A DNA stretch of 64,000 nt from Dokdonella sp. (GTDB lineage Bacteria; Pseudomonadota; Gammaproteobacteria; Xanthomonadales; Rhodanobacteraceae): the NCBI RefSeq assembly GCF_019634775.1, contig NZ_JAHCAS010000001.1, positions 124,001 through 188,000 on the forward strand, read 5' to 3'. Each line of letters opens with the position of its first letter. The stretch's first letter is position 1. Shown here one piece after another: positions 15,970-24,018 of this stretch. Under the pieces are notes generated by a model. The model did not search any database, was not told the DNA's origin, and saw only the letters and a program-made list of their open reading frames with translations. A program made the position numbers and the translations under genes.

Positions 15970-18418
15970 TCGGCGGGGACTTCGCCGTGGCCGAACGCAG
16001 TTCGGCCGGGTCGAAGTCGTCGACCGAGATGAACTCGAACGAGGCCGCGCGCACATGCTCGAGCAACTGGCGTTCGGCGGAGTCGATGAAGCCTTTCGCT
16101 TCCGCATCGGCGATCTGCGCAGCGAAATCGAAGCCGGCGACTTCGCCGGACTTGACCGCCTTCAGGAACTTGCGCTCGACCGGTTCGGCGGCGATGACCT
16201 CTGGCAGCAGCGCGTTCATGCGACCAACCGGGTTGTTCGCGGTCGGCGTGAGATAGGCGCCGTCGACGAGACGCGAGCGCGCTTCGTTCGGTGCGGTCAG
16301 GATCGCGGCGACGCGACGGCCGAGACGATCCGACGGCGGCACTTCGCGGCGGCCGAACGGGAACACCAGCGCACGCAGCAGCCAGGCCACCGGACGCAGA
16401 GGAAAGTTGCGCAGCACGCCGTCGAGTGCGCCCTGCATGCGCCAGGCGCATTCGTGGAAGGCCCAGGCCAGCAGCGGGCGGTCGGTGGACGGGCGGCCAT
16501 CGTCCTCGTACTTCTTGAGCAGACTCGAGGCGATGTAGAGGTAGGAGAGCACATCGCCGAGGCGCGCCGAGATCTTCTCCTTGAACTTGAGCTTGCCACC
16601 GAGCACGAGCATCGAGGTGTCGGCGACCAGGGCGAGCGCGGCGGAGTAGCGGTTGAGCTTGCGGTAGTAGCGGCGCGTGCAGGCATCCCCCGGCACGCGG
16701 CCGATCTTCGCTGCGGTCAGGCCGAGCACGAAACTGCGCGCGGCATTGGAGATGCCGAAGCCGATATGCCTGAACAGCACGCGGTCGAAGGCGCGCAGGC
16801 GCGTGCCGTAGTCCTCGATCGCCGCGGCCTGCATTTCCTCCAACACATGGGGATGGCAGCGGATCGCGCCCTGGCCAAAGATCATCAGGCTGCGCGTCAT
16901 GATGTTCGCGCCTTCGACCGTGATCATGATCGGTACGCCCTGCCAGGCGCGGCCAAGATAGTTGCCGGGACCGAGGATGACGCCCTTGCCGCCATGCACG
17001 TCCATGGCATCGCGCGAGACTTCGCGCGCCCACTCGGTGGCGTGGTACTTGGCGATCGCCGAGGGCACCGCCGGCCGCTCGCCACGATCGACTGCCGCGG
17101 CCGTGGCGCGCGACAGCGCCGCCGTCGCGTAGGTGTAACCGCCGATGCGAGCGAGCGCATCCTCGACACCTTCGAAGCGACCGATGGCGAGGCCGAACTG
17201 CTTGCGCAGGCGCGCATAGGCGCCGGTCGCCGCCGCGCCCATGCGGCTGCCGCCGGTTGCGGTCGATGGCAGCGAGATCGCACGGCCGACCGACAGACAC
17301 TCGACCAGCATGCGCCAGCCCTGCCCGGCCATGTCCGGGCCACCGATCAACTGCGACAGCGGTACGAACACGTCCTTGCCGCGCACCGGGCCATTCTGGA
17401 ACGGCACGTTGAGCGGGAAGTGGCGGCGACCGATCTCCAGCCCCCTGGTGTCGCGCGGAATCAGCGCAAGCGTGATGCCGAGATCCTCGACGTCACCGAG
17501 CAGGTGGTCGGGATCGTGCATGCGGAAGGCGAGGCCGACGATGGTCGCCACGGGCGCCAGCGTGATGTAGCGCTTGTCGAAGGTCAGGCGGACGCCCAGC
17601 ACGTTGCCACCCTGCCACTCGCCCTTGCAGACGATGCCATAGTCCGGGATCGCGGTCGCGTCGGAGCCGGCGTATGGACCGGTGAGGGCGAAGCATGGAA
17701 TCTCGCGACCATCGGCCAGACGCGGCAGGTAGTGATTCTTCTGCTCGTCGGTGCCGTAGTGCAGGAGCAGTTCGGCCGGGCCGAGCGAGTTCGGCACCGC
17801 CACCGTCGAGGACACCGTGGCCGACATGCTGGCGATCTTCTGCAGCACGGCCGAGTGCGCGAGTGCGGAGAAGCCAAGGCCGCCGTACTGCTTCGGGATG
17901 ATCATGCCGAAGAACTTGTTGGCCTTGAGGTATTCCCACATCTCCGGCGGCAGGTCCGCCAGTTCGTGCGTGATCTGCCATTCGTCGATGCGCTTGCACA
18001 GCCCCTCGACCGGACCGTCGAGGAAGGCGCGTTCCTCGACACTGAGTTCGGGCCTGGGCTGGGCGAGCAGCTTTTTCCAATCGGGCTTGCCGCTGAACAG
18101 TTCGCCCTCGAAACCGACCGTGCCGGCCTCGAGCGCGATCTGCTCTGTCGGTGAGAGCTGCGGCGTGATCTTGCGGTAGATCGCCAGCAGCGGTGCGCTG
18201 ATGCGCTTGCGGCGGAAGTCGTCGAGGTTGAGCGGCAGCGCGACCAGCGCGAACACCAGCAACGGGATCGCGGTGGCAAGCCAGTGCGAACCGGCGAGCA
18301 GGCCGGCGCCGACCATGGCGACGACGGCAGCGATCGTCCACGCGCGCAAGCCGACGCGAACATAGGCGGCGCCCAGCGAGACGAGCAGCAGGGCCAACAG
18401 GGGGGTGAGTTGCAACAT
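15947..18418 (-). CDS. fadE: Acyl-CoA dehydrogenase, FadE type
   Basis: An 823-residue FadE, the long bacterial acyl-CoA dehydrogenase of the first beta-oxidation step. It gives electrons to ETF. Residues 1-70 hold two or three hydrophobic segments (LLALLLVSLGAAYV, AIPLLVFALVALPL). The dehydrogenase domain follows with NKFFGMIIPKQYGGLGFSA, CFALTGPYAGSDA, MITVEGANIMTRSLMIFGQGAIRCHP and the FadE-specific C-terminal extension. Length agrees with E. coli FadE (about 814). A GGAGAA precedes the start by 8 bp. ETF and ETF-QO, its electron acceptors, lie 10-15 kb away in this window. Confidence 0.96.
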   Translation of the reverse strand: MLQLTPLLALLLVSLGAAYVRVGLRAWTIAAVVAMVGAGLLAGSHWLATAIPLLVFALVALPLNLDDFRRKRISAPLLAIYRKITPQLSPTEQIALEAGTVGFEGELFSGKPDWKKLLAQPRPELSVEERAFLDGPVEGLCKRIDEWQITHELADLPPEMWEYLKANKFFGMIIPKQYGGLGFSALAHSAVLQKIASMSATVSSTVAVPNSLGPAELLLHYGTDEQKNHYLPRLADGREIPCFALTGPYAGSDATAIPDYGIVCKGEWQGGNVLGVRLTFDKRYITLAPVATIVGLAFRMHDPDHLLGDVEDLGITLALIPRDTRGLEIGRRHFPLNVPFQNGPVRGKDVFVPLSQLIGGPDMAGQGWRMLVECLSVGRAISLPSTATGGSRMGAAATGAYARLRKQFGLAIGRFEGVEDALARIGGYTYATAALSRATAAAVDRGERPAVPSAIAKYHATEWAREVSRDAMDVHGGKGVILGPGNYLGRAWQGVPIMITVEGANIMTRSLMIFGQGAIRCHPHVLEEMQAAAIEDYGTRLRAFDRVLFRHIGFGISNAARSFVLGLTAAKIGRVPGDACTRRYYRKLNRYSAALALVADTSMLVLGGKLKFKEKISARLGDVLSYLYIASSLLKKYEDDGRPSTDRPLLAWAFHECAWRMQGALDGVLRNFPLRPVAWLLRALVFPFGRREVPPSDRLGRRVAAILTAPNEARSRLVDGAYLTPTANNPVGRMNALLPEVIAAEPVERKFLKAVKSGEVAGFDFAAQIADAEAKGFIDSAERQLLEHVRAASFEFISVDDFDPAELRSATAKSPPNALRSVA

Positions 18419-18449
18419 GACGGATTCTCCTCGGTCTCGTTGCGTCTGA

Positions 18450-19319
18450 TCACGCGGGGGGCAGGGACTGCAGGAAGTCGAATACGTGCGCACTGAAGAC
18501 GCGGTTCTCGTCACCGGCAACCATGTGCGTCGCCCGTGGCACTGTGACATGACGGGCGTGGGGTACAAGCTCTAGAAATTCGGCGATCGTCTCTGCGGAA
18601 ACGACGTCGCTGGCGCCACCGCTGACCAGCAAGGTCGGCACCCGGATCTTGCGCGCCGCCTCGAACAGGTCGCCCTGATGGCGCGCCGAATCCTCGGCGA
18701 TCGGCGCGAGCATGCGCGGATCCCAGTGCCAGCGCAGCCGTCCGTCGTCGCCACCGACGAGCAACCCAGCCAGGCGCTCGGATGAACGCCGCGGGCCGCG
18801 ATGCGGCAGGTAGGCGGCGATCGCGTCGGCAGCCTCGTCGACATGGGCAAAGCCATCGGGATGCGCGCGCATGAACTCGACGATGCGGGCGACTCCGGCC
18901 GGCTCCCAGCGCGGCGTGATGTCGACCAGCACCAGCGCACGGCAGTGGGCAGACTCGCGCGCCGCCATGACCAGGCCGACCAGGCCGCCCATCGAGGCAC
19001 CGACCACTACCGGTGGCGACGTCGTCTCGGCGCAGACGGTGGCGAGATCGTCGACGAACTGATCGACATGGTAGTCGCCGCTGCCGAGGCGATCGCTCTC
19101 GCCGTGGCCGCGGGCGTCATACGCCAGCGCGCGCCAGCCCGCCATGCCGAGTTCGGCGAGCGCGCTGCGCCAGGCGCCACGGGTCTGGCCAAAACCGTGC
19201 GCGAAGACGATGGTGGGTGCGGTGGCCGGGCCATGCTCCTCGACGGCCAATGCCACGTCGCCGGAGCGCAGGCGGCGCAGGCGTGGGGAAGTCACGGCGG
19301 ATGGTTCGGCTTTGACCAT
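18450..19319 (-). CDS. Alpha/beta-fold hydrolase
   Basis: A 289-residue alpha/beta hydrolase. The oxyanion segment is VFAHGFGQTRGAW, the nucleophile elbow is VVVGASMGGLVGL (Ser in GASMGG), the acid is likely the Asp in LLVSGGASDVVS, and the base is the His in VPRATHMVAGDENR. It looks like an esterase or C-C hydrolase of the AB1 type, but no substrate can be named. It stands 31 bp upstream of fadE in the same direction, so it may be co-transcribed. It is divergent from the TetR gene, which makes it a candidate target of that regulator. Confidence 0.85.
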   Translation of the reverse strand: MVKAEPSAVTSPRLRRLRSGDVALAVEEHGPATAPTIVFAHGFGQTRGAWRSALAELGMAGWRALAYDARGHGESDRLGSGDYHVDQFVDDLATVCAETTSPPVVVGASMGGLVGLVMAARESAHCRALVLVDITPRWEPAGVARIVEFMRAHPDGFAHVDEAADAIAAYLPHRGPRRSSERLAGLLVGGDDGRLRWHWDPRMLAPIAEDSARHQGDLFEAARKIRVPTLLVSGGASDVVSAETIAEFLELVPHARHVTVPRATHMVAGDENRVFSAHVFDFLQSLPPA

Positions 19320-19333
19320 ACGGGCAAGTATGG
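19316..19333. promoter_or_regulatory. Candidate operator between hydrolase and TetR gene
   Basis: CCATAC-GGGCAA-GTATGG is a perfect 6-bp inverted repeat with a 6-bp spacer. It overlaps the start codon of the alpha/beta hydrolase (minus strand, 19319-19317) and lies about 100 bp before the TetR start. TetR regulators usually bind such dyads in the shared divergent region. The site is inferred from position and symmetry only. Confidence 0.35.
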
Positions 19334-19435
19334 AATGAAACGAGCGTTCGAATCAACGTGACGCACGCGCATGCCAGCGGTCACCGTCCACCGCTCGCTT
19401 TCCATCGCCGCTCGGCCTCGGGCACACTCGAACGC

Positions 19436-20023
19436 ATGACCACCGCCGCCTCGACGACCAGCGAGCCCCGCGCGCGCCTGAGCGCCGCCGACTGGGAAAC
19501 CGCCGCGCTCGATGTCCTCGCCCGCTCCGGCCTCGGCGCGGTCGCCGTCGAATCGATCGCGCGCGCGCTCGGCGTCACCAAGGGCAGCTTCTACTGGCAC
19601 TTCGCCAACCGCGAAGCTCTGGTCAAGGCCGCGATCGAGCGCTGGGAGCGTCGCGACGAGGACGATGTGCTGCGTCAGGTCGAGCCGATTGCCGACCCGC
19701 GCGAACGCCTGCGCGAGCTGTTTCGCCGCGTCGGCGGCGAGGCGCAGTCGCACCTCATCTATGCCGCCCTGCTGCAGGCCTCCGACCACCCGCTCGTGCA
19801 ACCCGTCATCGAACGTATCTCGCGCCGTCGCCTCGACCTGCTCACCGAGGCCTACCGCCAGGCCGGTTTCGAACCGCGCGCCGCCAGCCATCGGGCCCGC
19901 CTCGCCTACACGGCCTATACCGGCTTCCTGCAACTGCACCAGCACCACGGCATGCCGCGCATGGACCACGATGACTTCGAGGCCTATGTCGCGCATGTCA
20001 TCGAGACGCTGATTCCGGGGTGA
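19436..20023 (+). CDS. TetR/AcrR family transcriptional regulator
   Basis: A 195-residue TetR-family repressor. The N-terminal helix-turn-helix is clear: ALDVLARSGLGAVAVESIARALGVTKGSFYWHFANREALVKAAIERW (about residues 19-66), with the family hallmark GSFYWHF. The C-terminal ligand domain is not specific. I start at MTTAASTTSEP, which leaves a normal 15-residue arm. An upstream in-frame ATG at 19358 would add 26 residues and intrude into the operator region. It is divergent from the hydrolase-fadE unit, so fatty-acid or ester-related control is a reasonable guess. Confidence 0.9.
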   Translation: MTTAASTTSEPRARLSAADWETAALDVLARSGLGAVAVESIARALGVTKGSFYWHFANREALVKAAIERWERRDEDDVLRQVEPIADPRERLRELFRRVGGEAQSHLIYAALLQASDHPLVQPVIERISRRRLDLLTEAYRQAGFEPRAASHRARLAYTAYTGFLQLHQHHGMPRMDHDDFEAYVAHVIETLIPG

Positions 20024-20083
20024 GCACGGGCTTTTCCTGCGCGTGCCGCGCGTTTGCAACGAAGTCTGACGACGACTCTTCGG

Positions 20084-20269
20084 TCATTCTTGCCCGTATG
20101 ACGCGCACGAATGCTCCTCGCTCTTCAGCAGGCGCAGGACATTCGCGTGGACAAACAGCTTCTCGCGCCTGGCTTTCTGCTCGCGAAGCAGGCCGAGGTC
20201 GACCAGTTGCTGGAGGCAAACCGACGCCGTCCGCCGCTTCGCGATACCTTTCACGACGAGGTTCCGGAT
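20084..20269 (-). pseudogene. Remnant of a Fic-family protein (C-terminal winged helix)
   Basis: An open stretch of 61 codons without a start codon, ending at TGA 20086-20084. It reads LVVKGIAKRRTASVCLQQLV, then DLGLLREQKARREKLFVHANVLRLL. This matches the C-terminal winged-helix end of Fic/DOC-family proteins (TAS-x-LQxLVDxGLLRE...REKLFVHxxLLxLL). The catalytic Fic domain (HPFxDGNGR) is missing. Upstream (to its right) the frame meets a stop in the palindromic element at 20289-20333, which marks one edge of the deletion. The 265 bp between the TetR gene and that element hold nothing else I can support. Confidence 0.6.
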
Positions 20270-20288
20270 ACGGCAGCAGGGCTGCCTG

Positions 20289-20333
20289 GGATGTTCTGAT
20301 CAATCCCGCAATGGCGTCATGATCAGAGCATCC
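20289..20333. repeat. Second palindromic repeat family (TGATCA type), copy 1
   Basis: Inverted arms GGATGTTCTGATCA (20289-20302) and TGATCAGAGCATCC (20320-20333) pair at 13 of 14 positions. The loop starts with ATCCCGCAATGGCGTCA. The same sequence recurs at 45352, 54632, 55842 and 56551. This copy abuts the truncated Fic fragment and ends 20 bp before the FNR-like box at 20353. Confidence 0.85.
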
Positions 20334-20352
20334 CTTGGCGACGCCACGGTGG

Positions 20353-20366
20353 TTGATGCGGATCAT
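20353..20366 (+). promoter_or_regulatory. FNR/ANR/DNR-like box upstream of DUF2249 gene
   Basis: TTGAT-GCGG-ATCAT matches the FNR-type consensus TTGAT-N4-ATCAA at nine of ten positions. Its centre is about 73 bp before the ATG at 20433. That would suit activation with transcription starting near 20401. It is one of three such boxes in front of the anaerobic genes of this region. Confidence 0.55.
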
Positions 20367-20432
20367 GGCGAGCCAGCGCCGCCGATGCGACCGTCGATGG
20401 CCGCCGCCACGCCATGGAGCATGCGTTCCGCC

Positions 20433-20687
20433 ATGATCGAACACCTGGACCTGCGTGACCTGCCGCCGCCGGAACCCCTGAACCGGATCGTCGAAGCGCT
20501 GCGCTCGCTCGCGCCCGGGCATCGTCTGGACGCGCTCACGCCGTTTCCACCGATGCCGTTGCTGCCGATCCTGCAGCGCCAGGGTTTCGCCTGGCGCATC
20601 GACGAACTGCCGACAGGCCATGCGCGGGTGAGCATCTGCCGGAAGGAGGATGCCTCCGTGTTGCTGACGGCAGATCCGCTGCGGTGA
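20433..20687 (+). CDS. DUF2249 domain protein
   Basis: An 84-residue SirA-like DUF2249 protein. The sequence MIEHLDLRDLPPPEPLNRIV, followed by DALTPFPPMPLLPILQRQGF and ARVSICRK, shows the compact alpha/beta fold in which the conserved Asp/Leu-rich start and Pro-rich loop are typical. The function of DUF2249 is not established, but such genes are frequent beside nitric-oxide and denitrification genes. The start could also be ATG 20421 (four codons longer). I chose 20433 because the domain begins there. Its stop overlaps the GTG of the next gene (GTGA at 20684-20687). Confidence 0.75.
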   Translation: MIEHLDLRDLPPPEPLNRIVEALRSLAPGHRLDALTPFPPMPLLPILQRQGFAWRIDELPTGHARVSICRKEDASVLLTADPLR

Positions 20688-21940
20688 GCGGGCTGGACCT
20701 GGCCCAGGCACCACCGCCCGAGCGACCCCTGCGCTGGCTGTCCAGCGTGCCGATCTGGGGCATGGCGGCAGGTGGCTGGCTGCTGGTGCATGGCGAAACG
20801 GCGCTGACCAGCCGCTGGTCGCTGCACACGGTGGCGCTGGTGCACCTGTTCACCCTGGGTGTGCTGGGCAACGCCATGCTCGGCGCCCTCCTGCAGTTCG
20901 TGCCCGTCGCCGCGGGCAGTGCGATGCCCGTGTCGAAACAGGCCGGCTGGCTGCATGTGGTCTACAACCTGGGGCTGGTGCTGTTCGTGGTCGGCCTCGG
21001 CCTTGGCTTCCCGGCTGTCCTCGGGATGGCTGCGGCCCTGCTCGCCCTTCCACTGCTCGCATTCGCCCTTGCCGCATTGCCGGGCCTGTTCGCGGCAGGT
21101 GCACGACGCAGCCTGCGCGCCGGCATCGGCTTCGCGCTCGCGGCGCTGATCGCGACCGTGCTGGTCGGCCTGCTTGCGGTCGCCATCCTGCGCGGCGATG
21201 CCGCCCTGCCGCTGGAGCACATCGCCGATGTCCATGCGGTGCTGGGACTGCTCGGCTGGAACCTGGCCCTGATCGCTGCGGTCGGCAGCATCACCCTGCC
21301 GATGTTCCAGGGCACCGTGACGGTGCCGGCGCACTGGCTGTCGCGCTGGCTCCTGCTGACCGGCATCTGCCTGCTCGCCGGAATCCTGCTGCGTCTGGGC
21401 AACGGCTCGCCGACCGGTTTGGTCGTGGCGGCGGCCGTGCCGGCGTTGCTGCTGGTCGCTGCATCGTTCTGGCTGCCACTGCGCGCGCTGCACCAGCGCA
21501 ATCCGGCACTGAGGGCGTTCTGGCGGTTCGGCACACTGGCGGTCGGCACCGCCTGCTGCCTGGCCCTGCTGCAGACCGCACAGGTGCTGCCCGCCTCGAC
21601 CGCCATGCTGGCAGGAGCACTCGGCATCGGTGTCGGCTTGCCGATGATGGTCATCGGCATGTTGCTGGAAATCACCGCATTCCTGACCTGGATCGGCTTG
21701 CGACAGGCCTGCCCGCGTGGGGTCCGCGTGCCCGGCACCGGTCGCCTGCTGCCGGAGTCCGACAAGCGTGTCGTGCTCGCCGCCCATCTGACCTGCCTGC
21801 TCGCCCTGCCCGCCGCGGTGCCGTGGCCGGTGCTGGCCAAACCGGCCGGGATGCTGCTCGCCAGTGCGCATGCGCTCACGCTGATCTACATGCTGCGTTG
21901 CCGCCAGCGTGCGCGCCGGTTCCTGCAGGCGTCGGCTTGA
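20684..21940 (+). CDS. Heme-copper/NnrS-like 12-TM membrane protein
   Basis: A 418-residue membrane protein with about 12 hydrophobic segments. Several histidines sit in or next to them (LLVHGET, SLHTVALVHLFTLGVLGNAMLGALLQFVPVA, HIADVHAVLGLLGWNLALIA, LASAHALTLIYM). The arrangement HxxTLG...MxGALxQFxPV recalls NnrS and cytochrome-oxidase subunit I relatives, and bound heme or metal is plausible. It is not a canonical NnrS, because the usual N-terminal FRPFF motif is absent. GTG start at 20684, coupled to the DUF2249 gene. Context suggests a role in anaerobic or NO-exposed growth. Confidence 0.65.
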   Translation: MSGLDLAQAPPPERPLRWLSSVPIWGMAAGGWLLVHGETALTSRWSLHTVALVHLFTLGVLGNAMLGALLQFVPVAAGSAMPVSKQAGWLHVVYNLGLVLFVVGLGLGFPAVLGMAAALLALPLLAFALAALPGLFAAGARRSLRAGIGFALAALIATVLVGLLAVAILRGDAALPLEHIADVHAVLGLLGWNLALIAAVGSITLPMFQGTVTVPAHWLSRWLLLTGICLLAGILLRLGNGSPTGLVVAAAVPALLLVAASFWLPLRALHQRNPALRAFWRFGTLAVGTACCLALLQTAQVLPASTAMLAGALGIGVGLPMMVIGMLLEITAFLTWIGLRQACPRGVRVPGTGRLLPESDKRVVLAAHLTCLLALPAAVPWPVLAKPAGMLLASAHALTLIYMLRCRQRARRFLQASA

Positions 21941-22079
21941 GCAGCGCGCGCGCACGGGGTCGCGCCCGCCGCGCCGCAAGGCATGCGGATGCAGGTGCCC
22001 CGGCGCGGACCTGGCCCGTACATCCGCATCCGCCCCGGTCATGCCGGCTGCCGGCCACGCACGGCTCGATCACCATGGC

Positions 22080-22093
22080 TTGATCCCGGTCAG
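22080..22093 (+). promoter_or_regulatory. FNR/ANR/DNR-like box upstream of the cm-ubiT fusion
   Basis: TTGAT-CCCG-GTCAG matches the FNR/ANR dyad at eight of ten half-site positions. The centre is 63 bp before the ATG of the fusion gene. A possible -10 element (TAGCCT at 22116-22121) is placed so that the box would sit near -41, the class II activator position. Confidence 0.45.
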
Positions 22094-22149
22094 CGCGGGC
22101 CGCTGTCATCGCCACTAGCCTGCGTCGGGCCGGCATCAGCAGACCCTGC

Positions 22150-23031
22150 ATGACGATCACCCCATCCGTGTCGCCAGCGCCATCCGCAGCGGATCCACAG
22201 GCTGCGCAGCCATCGTTGCGGGCGGCCTCGTTGCTGCTCTCCGCGACGCGCCACGCCATCGACCTGATCGACGATGCAATGGTCGCGCTGCTGGCGATGC
22301 GGCGCGTGATGTCGGCGCAGGCCGGGACGGCGAAAGGCATTCTTCGGCGCCCGCTGCGCGACCAGGCCCGCGAGTGCGAGATCCAGCGGCGCGCGCGGCG
22401 CCTGGCCGCCCGCATGCGCGTGCCGACCGAAACCACCGACGGCCTGATCCACGTGCTGATCGACGATGCCTGCCGACAGCAATCGCACCACGCCTCGGCT
22501 ACGCCCTCCCCCTCCTTGCCGTCCACGACCGATGCCGACATGAGCAACCAACGCGCCCTGCTGCGACTGATCCCGCCACCGCAACGCTTCAAGCCGTTGC
22601 TGCGCTGGGCGCCCCCCACGTTGATGGAGAAGGTGATCGAACTGGCCTTGTCCCGAGCACTCGCGCGCGAGCACATCGGGCGCCCACTGGACCATATCGC
22701 CGGTCGGCGCCTGGGCATCGAAGCCGCAGACATCGGCGTGACCTGCGTGGTGCAGTGGAGCGGGGGGCGCTTGCGCGCGGTGCAGGCGCCGGCCGAAGCC
22801 AGCGTGCGTGGCAGCGTGACCGACCTGCTCCTGCTTGCCGCCCGCCTGGAGGATGCCGACACCCTGTTCTTCCAGCGCCGGCTGGTGCTGACCGGCGACA
22901 CCGAGCTCGGGCTGACCGTGCGCAACCTGCTCGACCGGATGCCTTGGGAGGCCTTGCCGCTGGGGTTGCGCATCGCCCTGCATCGTGGCGCGCGCCTGGC
23001 GCGGGCGGCGCGCGAGGCCTACCACGCCTGA
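22150..23031 (+). CDS. ubiT: Chorismate mutase-UbiT (SCP2) fusion protein
   Basis: A 293-residue two-domain protein. Residues about 28-112 are an AroQ-type chorismate mutase. Aligned by eye with the E. coli PheA mutase domain, the active-site set is kept: R34, R51, K62, D71, R74, E75 and Q111 correspond to R11, R28, K39, D48, R51, E52 and Q88; only S84 is replaced (A107). A Ser/Pro/Thr linker leads to UbiT from M131 (MSNQRALLRLIPPPQRFKPL). This part has the SCP2 lipid-binding fold and the family signature LFFQRRLVLTGDTELGL. UbiT assists O2-independent ubiquinone synthesis with UbiU and UbiV, whose genes are convergent just downstream. An internal start at M131 (ATG 22540) could yield UbiT alone. 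Confidence 0.88.
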   Translation: MTITPSVSPAPSAADPQAAQPSLRAASLLLSATRHAIDLIDDAMVALLAMRRVMSAQAGTAKGILRRPLRDQARECEIQRRARRLAARMRVPTETTDGLIHVLIDDACRQQSHHASATPSPSLPSTTDADMSNQRALLRLIPPPQRFKPLLRWAPPTLMEKVIELALSRALAREHIGRPLDHIAGRRLGIEAADIGVTCVVQWSGGRLRAVQAPAEASVRGSVTDLLLLAARLEDADTLFFQRRLVLTGDTELGLTVRNLLDRMPWEALPLGLRIALHRGARLARAAREAYHA

Positions 23032-23132
23032 TGATCCGCAGACGCATCCCCGTCCATCCGGGCACATCAAGTCTTTGCCCCGAGCGCAACGGATAGCGAG
23101 CGGCCCCTACTGGCGCAGGCCGATGCGCCGCG

Positions 23133-24014
23133 TCACTCAGGCAATGCGAGTTCGTGCCTGCCCGGCTGCCCGTGCCAGTAGCCATTGCGCGCAGCGCGTG
23201 GCGGCGGTGCTGTCGGCGCGGCCAGCATCTGGCGGAAATGGGCGACCACCTCGGCCATGCCGTCGGCCTGCGGATACAGGCGCAGCACATCCACGCCGCA
23301 GGCCAGCAGGTCATCGCGCTCGGGGGCGAGGTCGACCACTTCCGCACTCTGGATCTGGATGCCGTTGATGGTCAGGAACGGATCGCCCTCGCGGGTGGCC
23401 AGGGGCATGCCATCGGCGTGTTCGATGCAGCGGAACCCGCACTGATCCTTCGGCACATCCAGTGCTCGGGCCGTGAAACACCGTGCTGAATAGGCCAGCG
23501 GCATCCGCCCCCAGGCCATCAGCTCCAGTTCCGGCATGCGTCCGCCCTGCGCCTGCAGCGCGTCGCGCAACTCGCGCAGCAGGGCGCGCCCCTGCTCCAC
23601 GCCGGGCACCCAGCGGCACAGGCCGTCCTCCATCAACAAGGCCAGGGCATGATGGTTGTAGATGTTGAGCGTGGGGCCGCCGACGAAGGGCAGCCCGCGC
23701 TCGCGGCAAAGCTGCACGGCCGAGAGGTCGTTGGCCTCCACCAGGAATCGCCCGTTCTCGACCTGTCGGCGCAGCACCCCCAGCTCCGACTCCGCTTCGA
23801 TCAGGGCCAGCGTGGACAGCACCACCTGCTTGCCGGCGTCGGTCAGTTCGTGGGCGAGGCTGAGCCAGTCGCGCAGACCCAATTCGCGGCGCTTGCTGCA
23901 GACGGTCTCGCCGAGATAGACGATGTCGACCGGCCATGCCGCCGCCGCGCGATAGAACGCCAGCGTGTGTTCGCGCGGCCAGAAGTACTGCAGCGGTGCC
24001 AGGCTCAGTTTCAT
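23133..24014 (-). CDS. ubiV: Ubiquinone biosynthesis protein UbiV (U32 family)
   Basis: A 293-residue U32-family protein. With UbiU it forms the O2-independent hydroxylase complex of ubiquinone synthesis. The four 4Fe-4S ligands are present with the family's spacing: C39 (GETVCSKRRE), C179 (YSARCFTARA), C192 and C196 (KDQCGFRC). The N-terminus MKLSLAPLQYFWPREHT is typical. It starts 4 bp after the ubiU stop, so the two are surely co-translated. It ends about 100 bp from the end of the cm-ubiT gene, which runs toward it. Confidence 0.94.
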   Translation of the reverse strand: MKLSLAPLQYFWPREHTLAFYRAAAAWPVDIVYLGETVCSKRRELGLRDWLSLAHELTDAGKQVVLSTLALIEAESELGVLRRQVENGRFLVEANDLSAVQLCRERGLPFVGGPTLNIYNHHALALLMEDGLCRWVPGVEQGRALLRELRDALQAQGGRMPELELMAWGRMPLAYSARCFTARALDVPKDQCGFRCIEHADGMPLATREGDPFLTINGIQIQSAEVVDLAPERDDLLACGVDVLRLYPQADGMAEVVAHFRQMLAAPTAPPPRAARNGYWHGQPGRHELALPE

Positions 24015-24018
24015 CGGT

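Noticed and set aside
19998..20714. A 238-codon minus-strand frame across the Fic remnant and DUF2249 gene
   Set aside because: Its translation is Arg/Pro-rich shadow sequence. The Fic similarity is in a different frame, and DUF2249 is on the other strand.
20684..21940. Calling the 12-TM protein a true NnrS
   Set aside because: The usual NnrS N-terminal motif is missing. Only the His spacing and context agree, so the looser description was kept.
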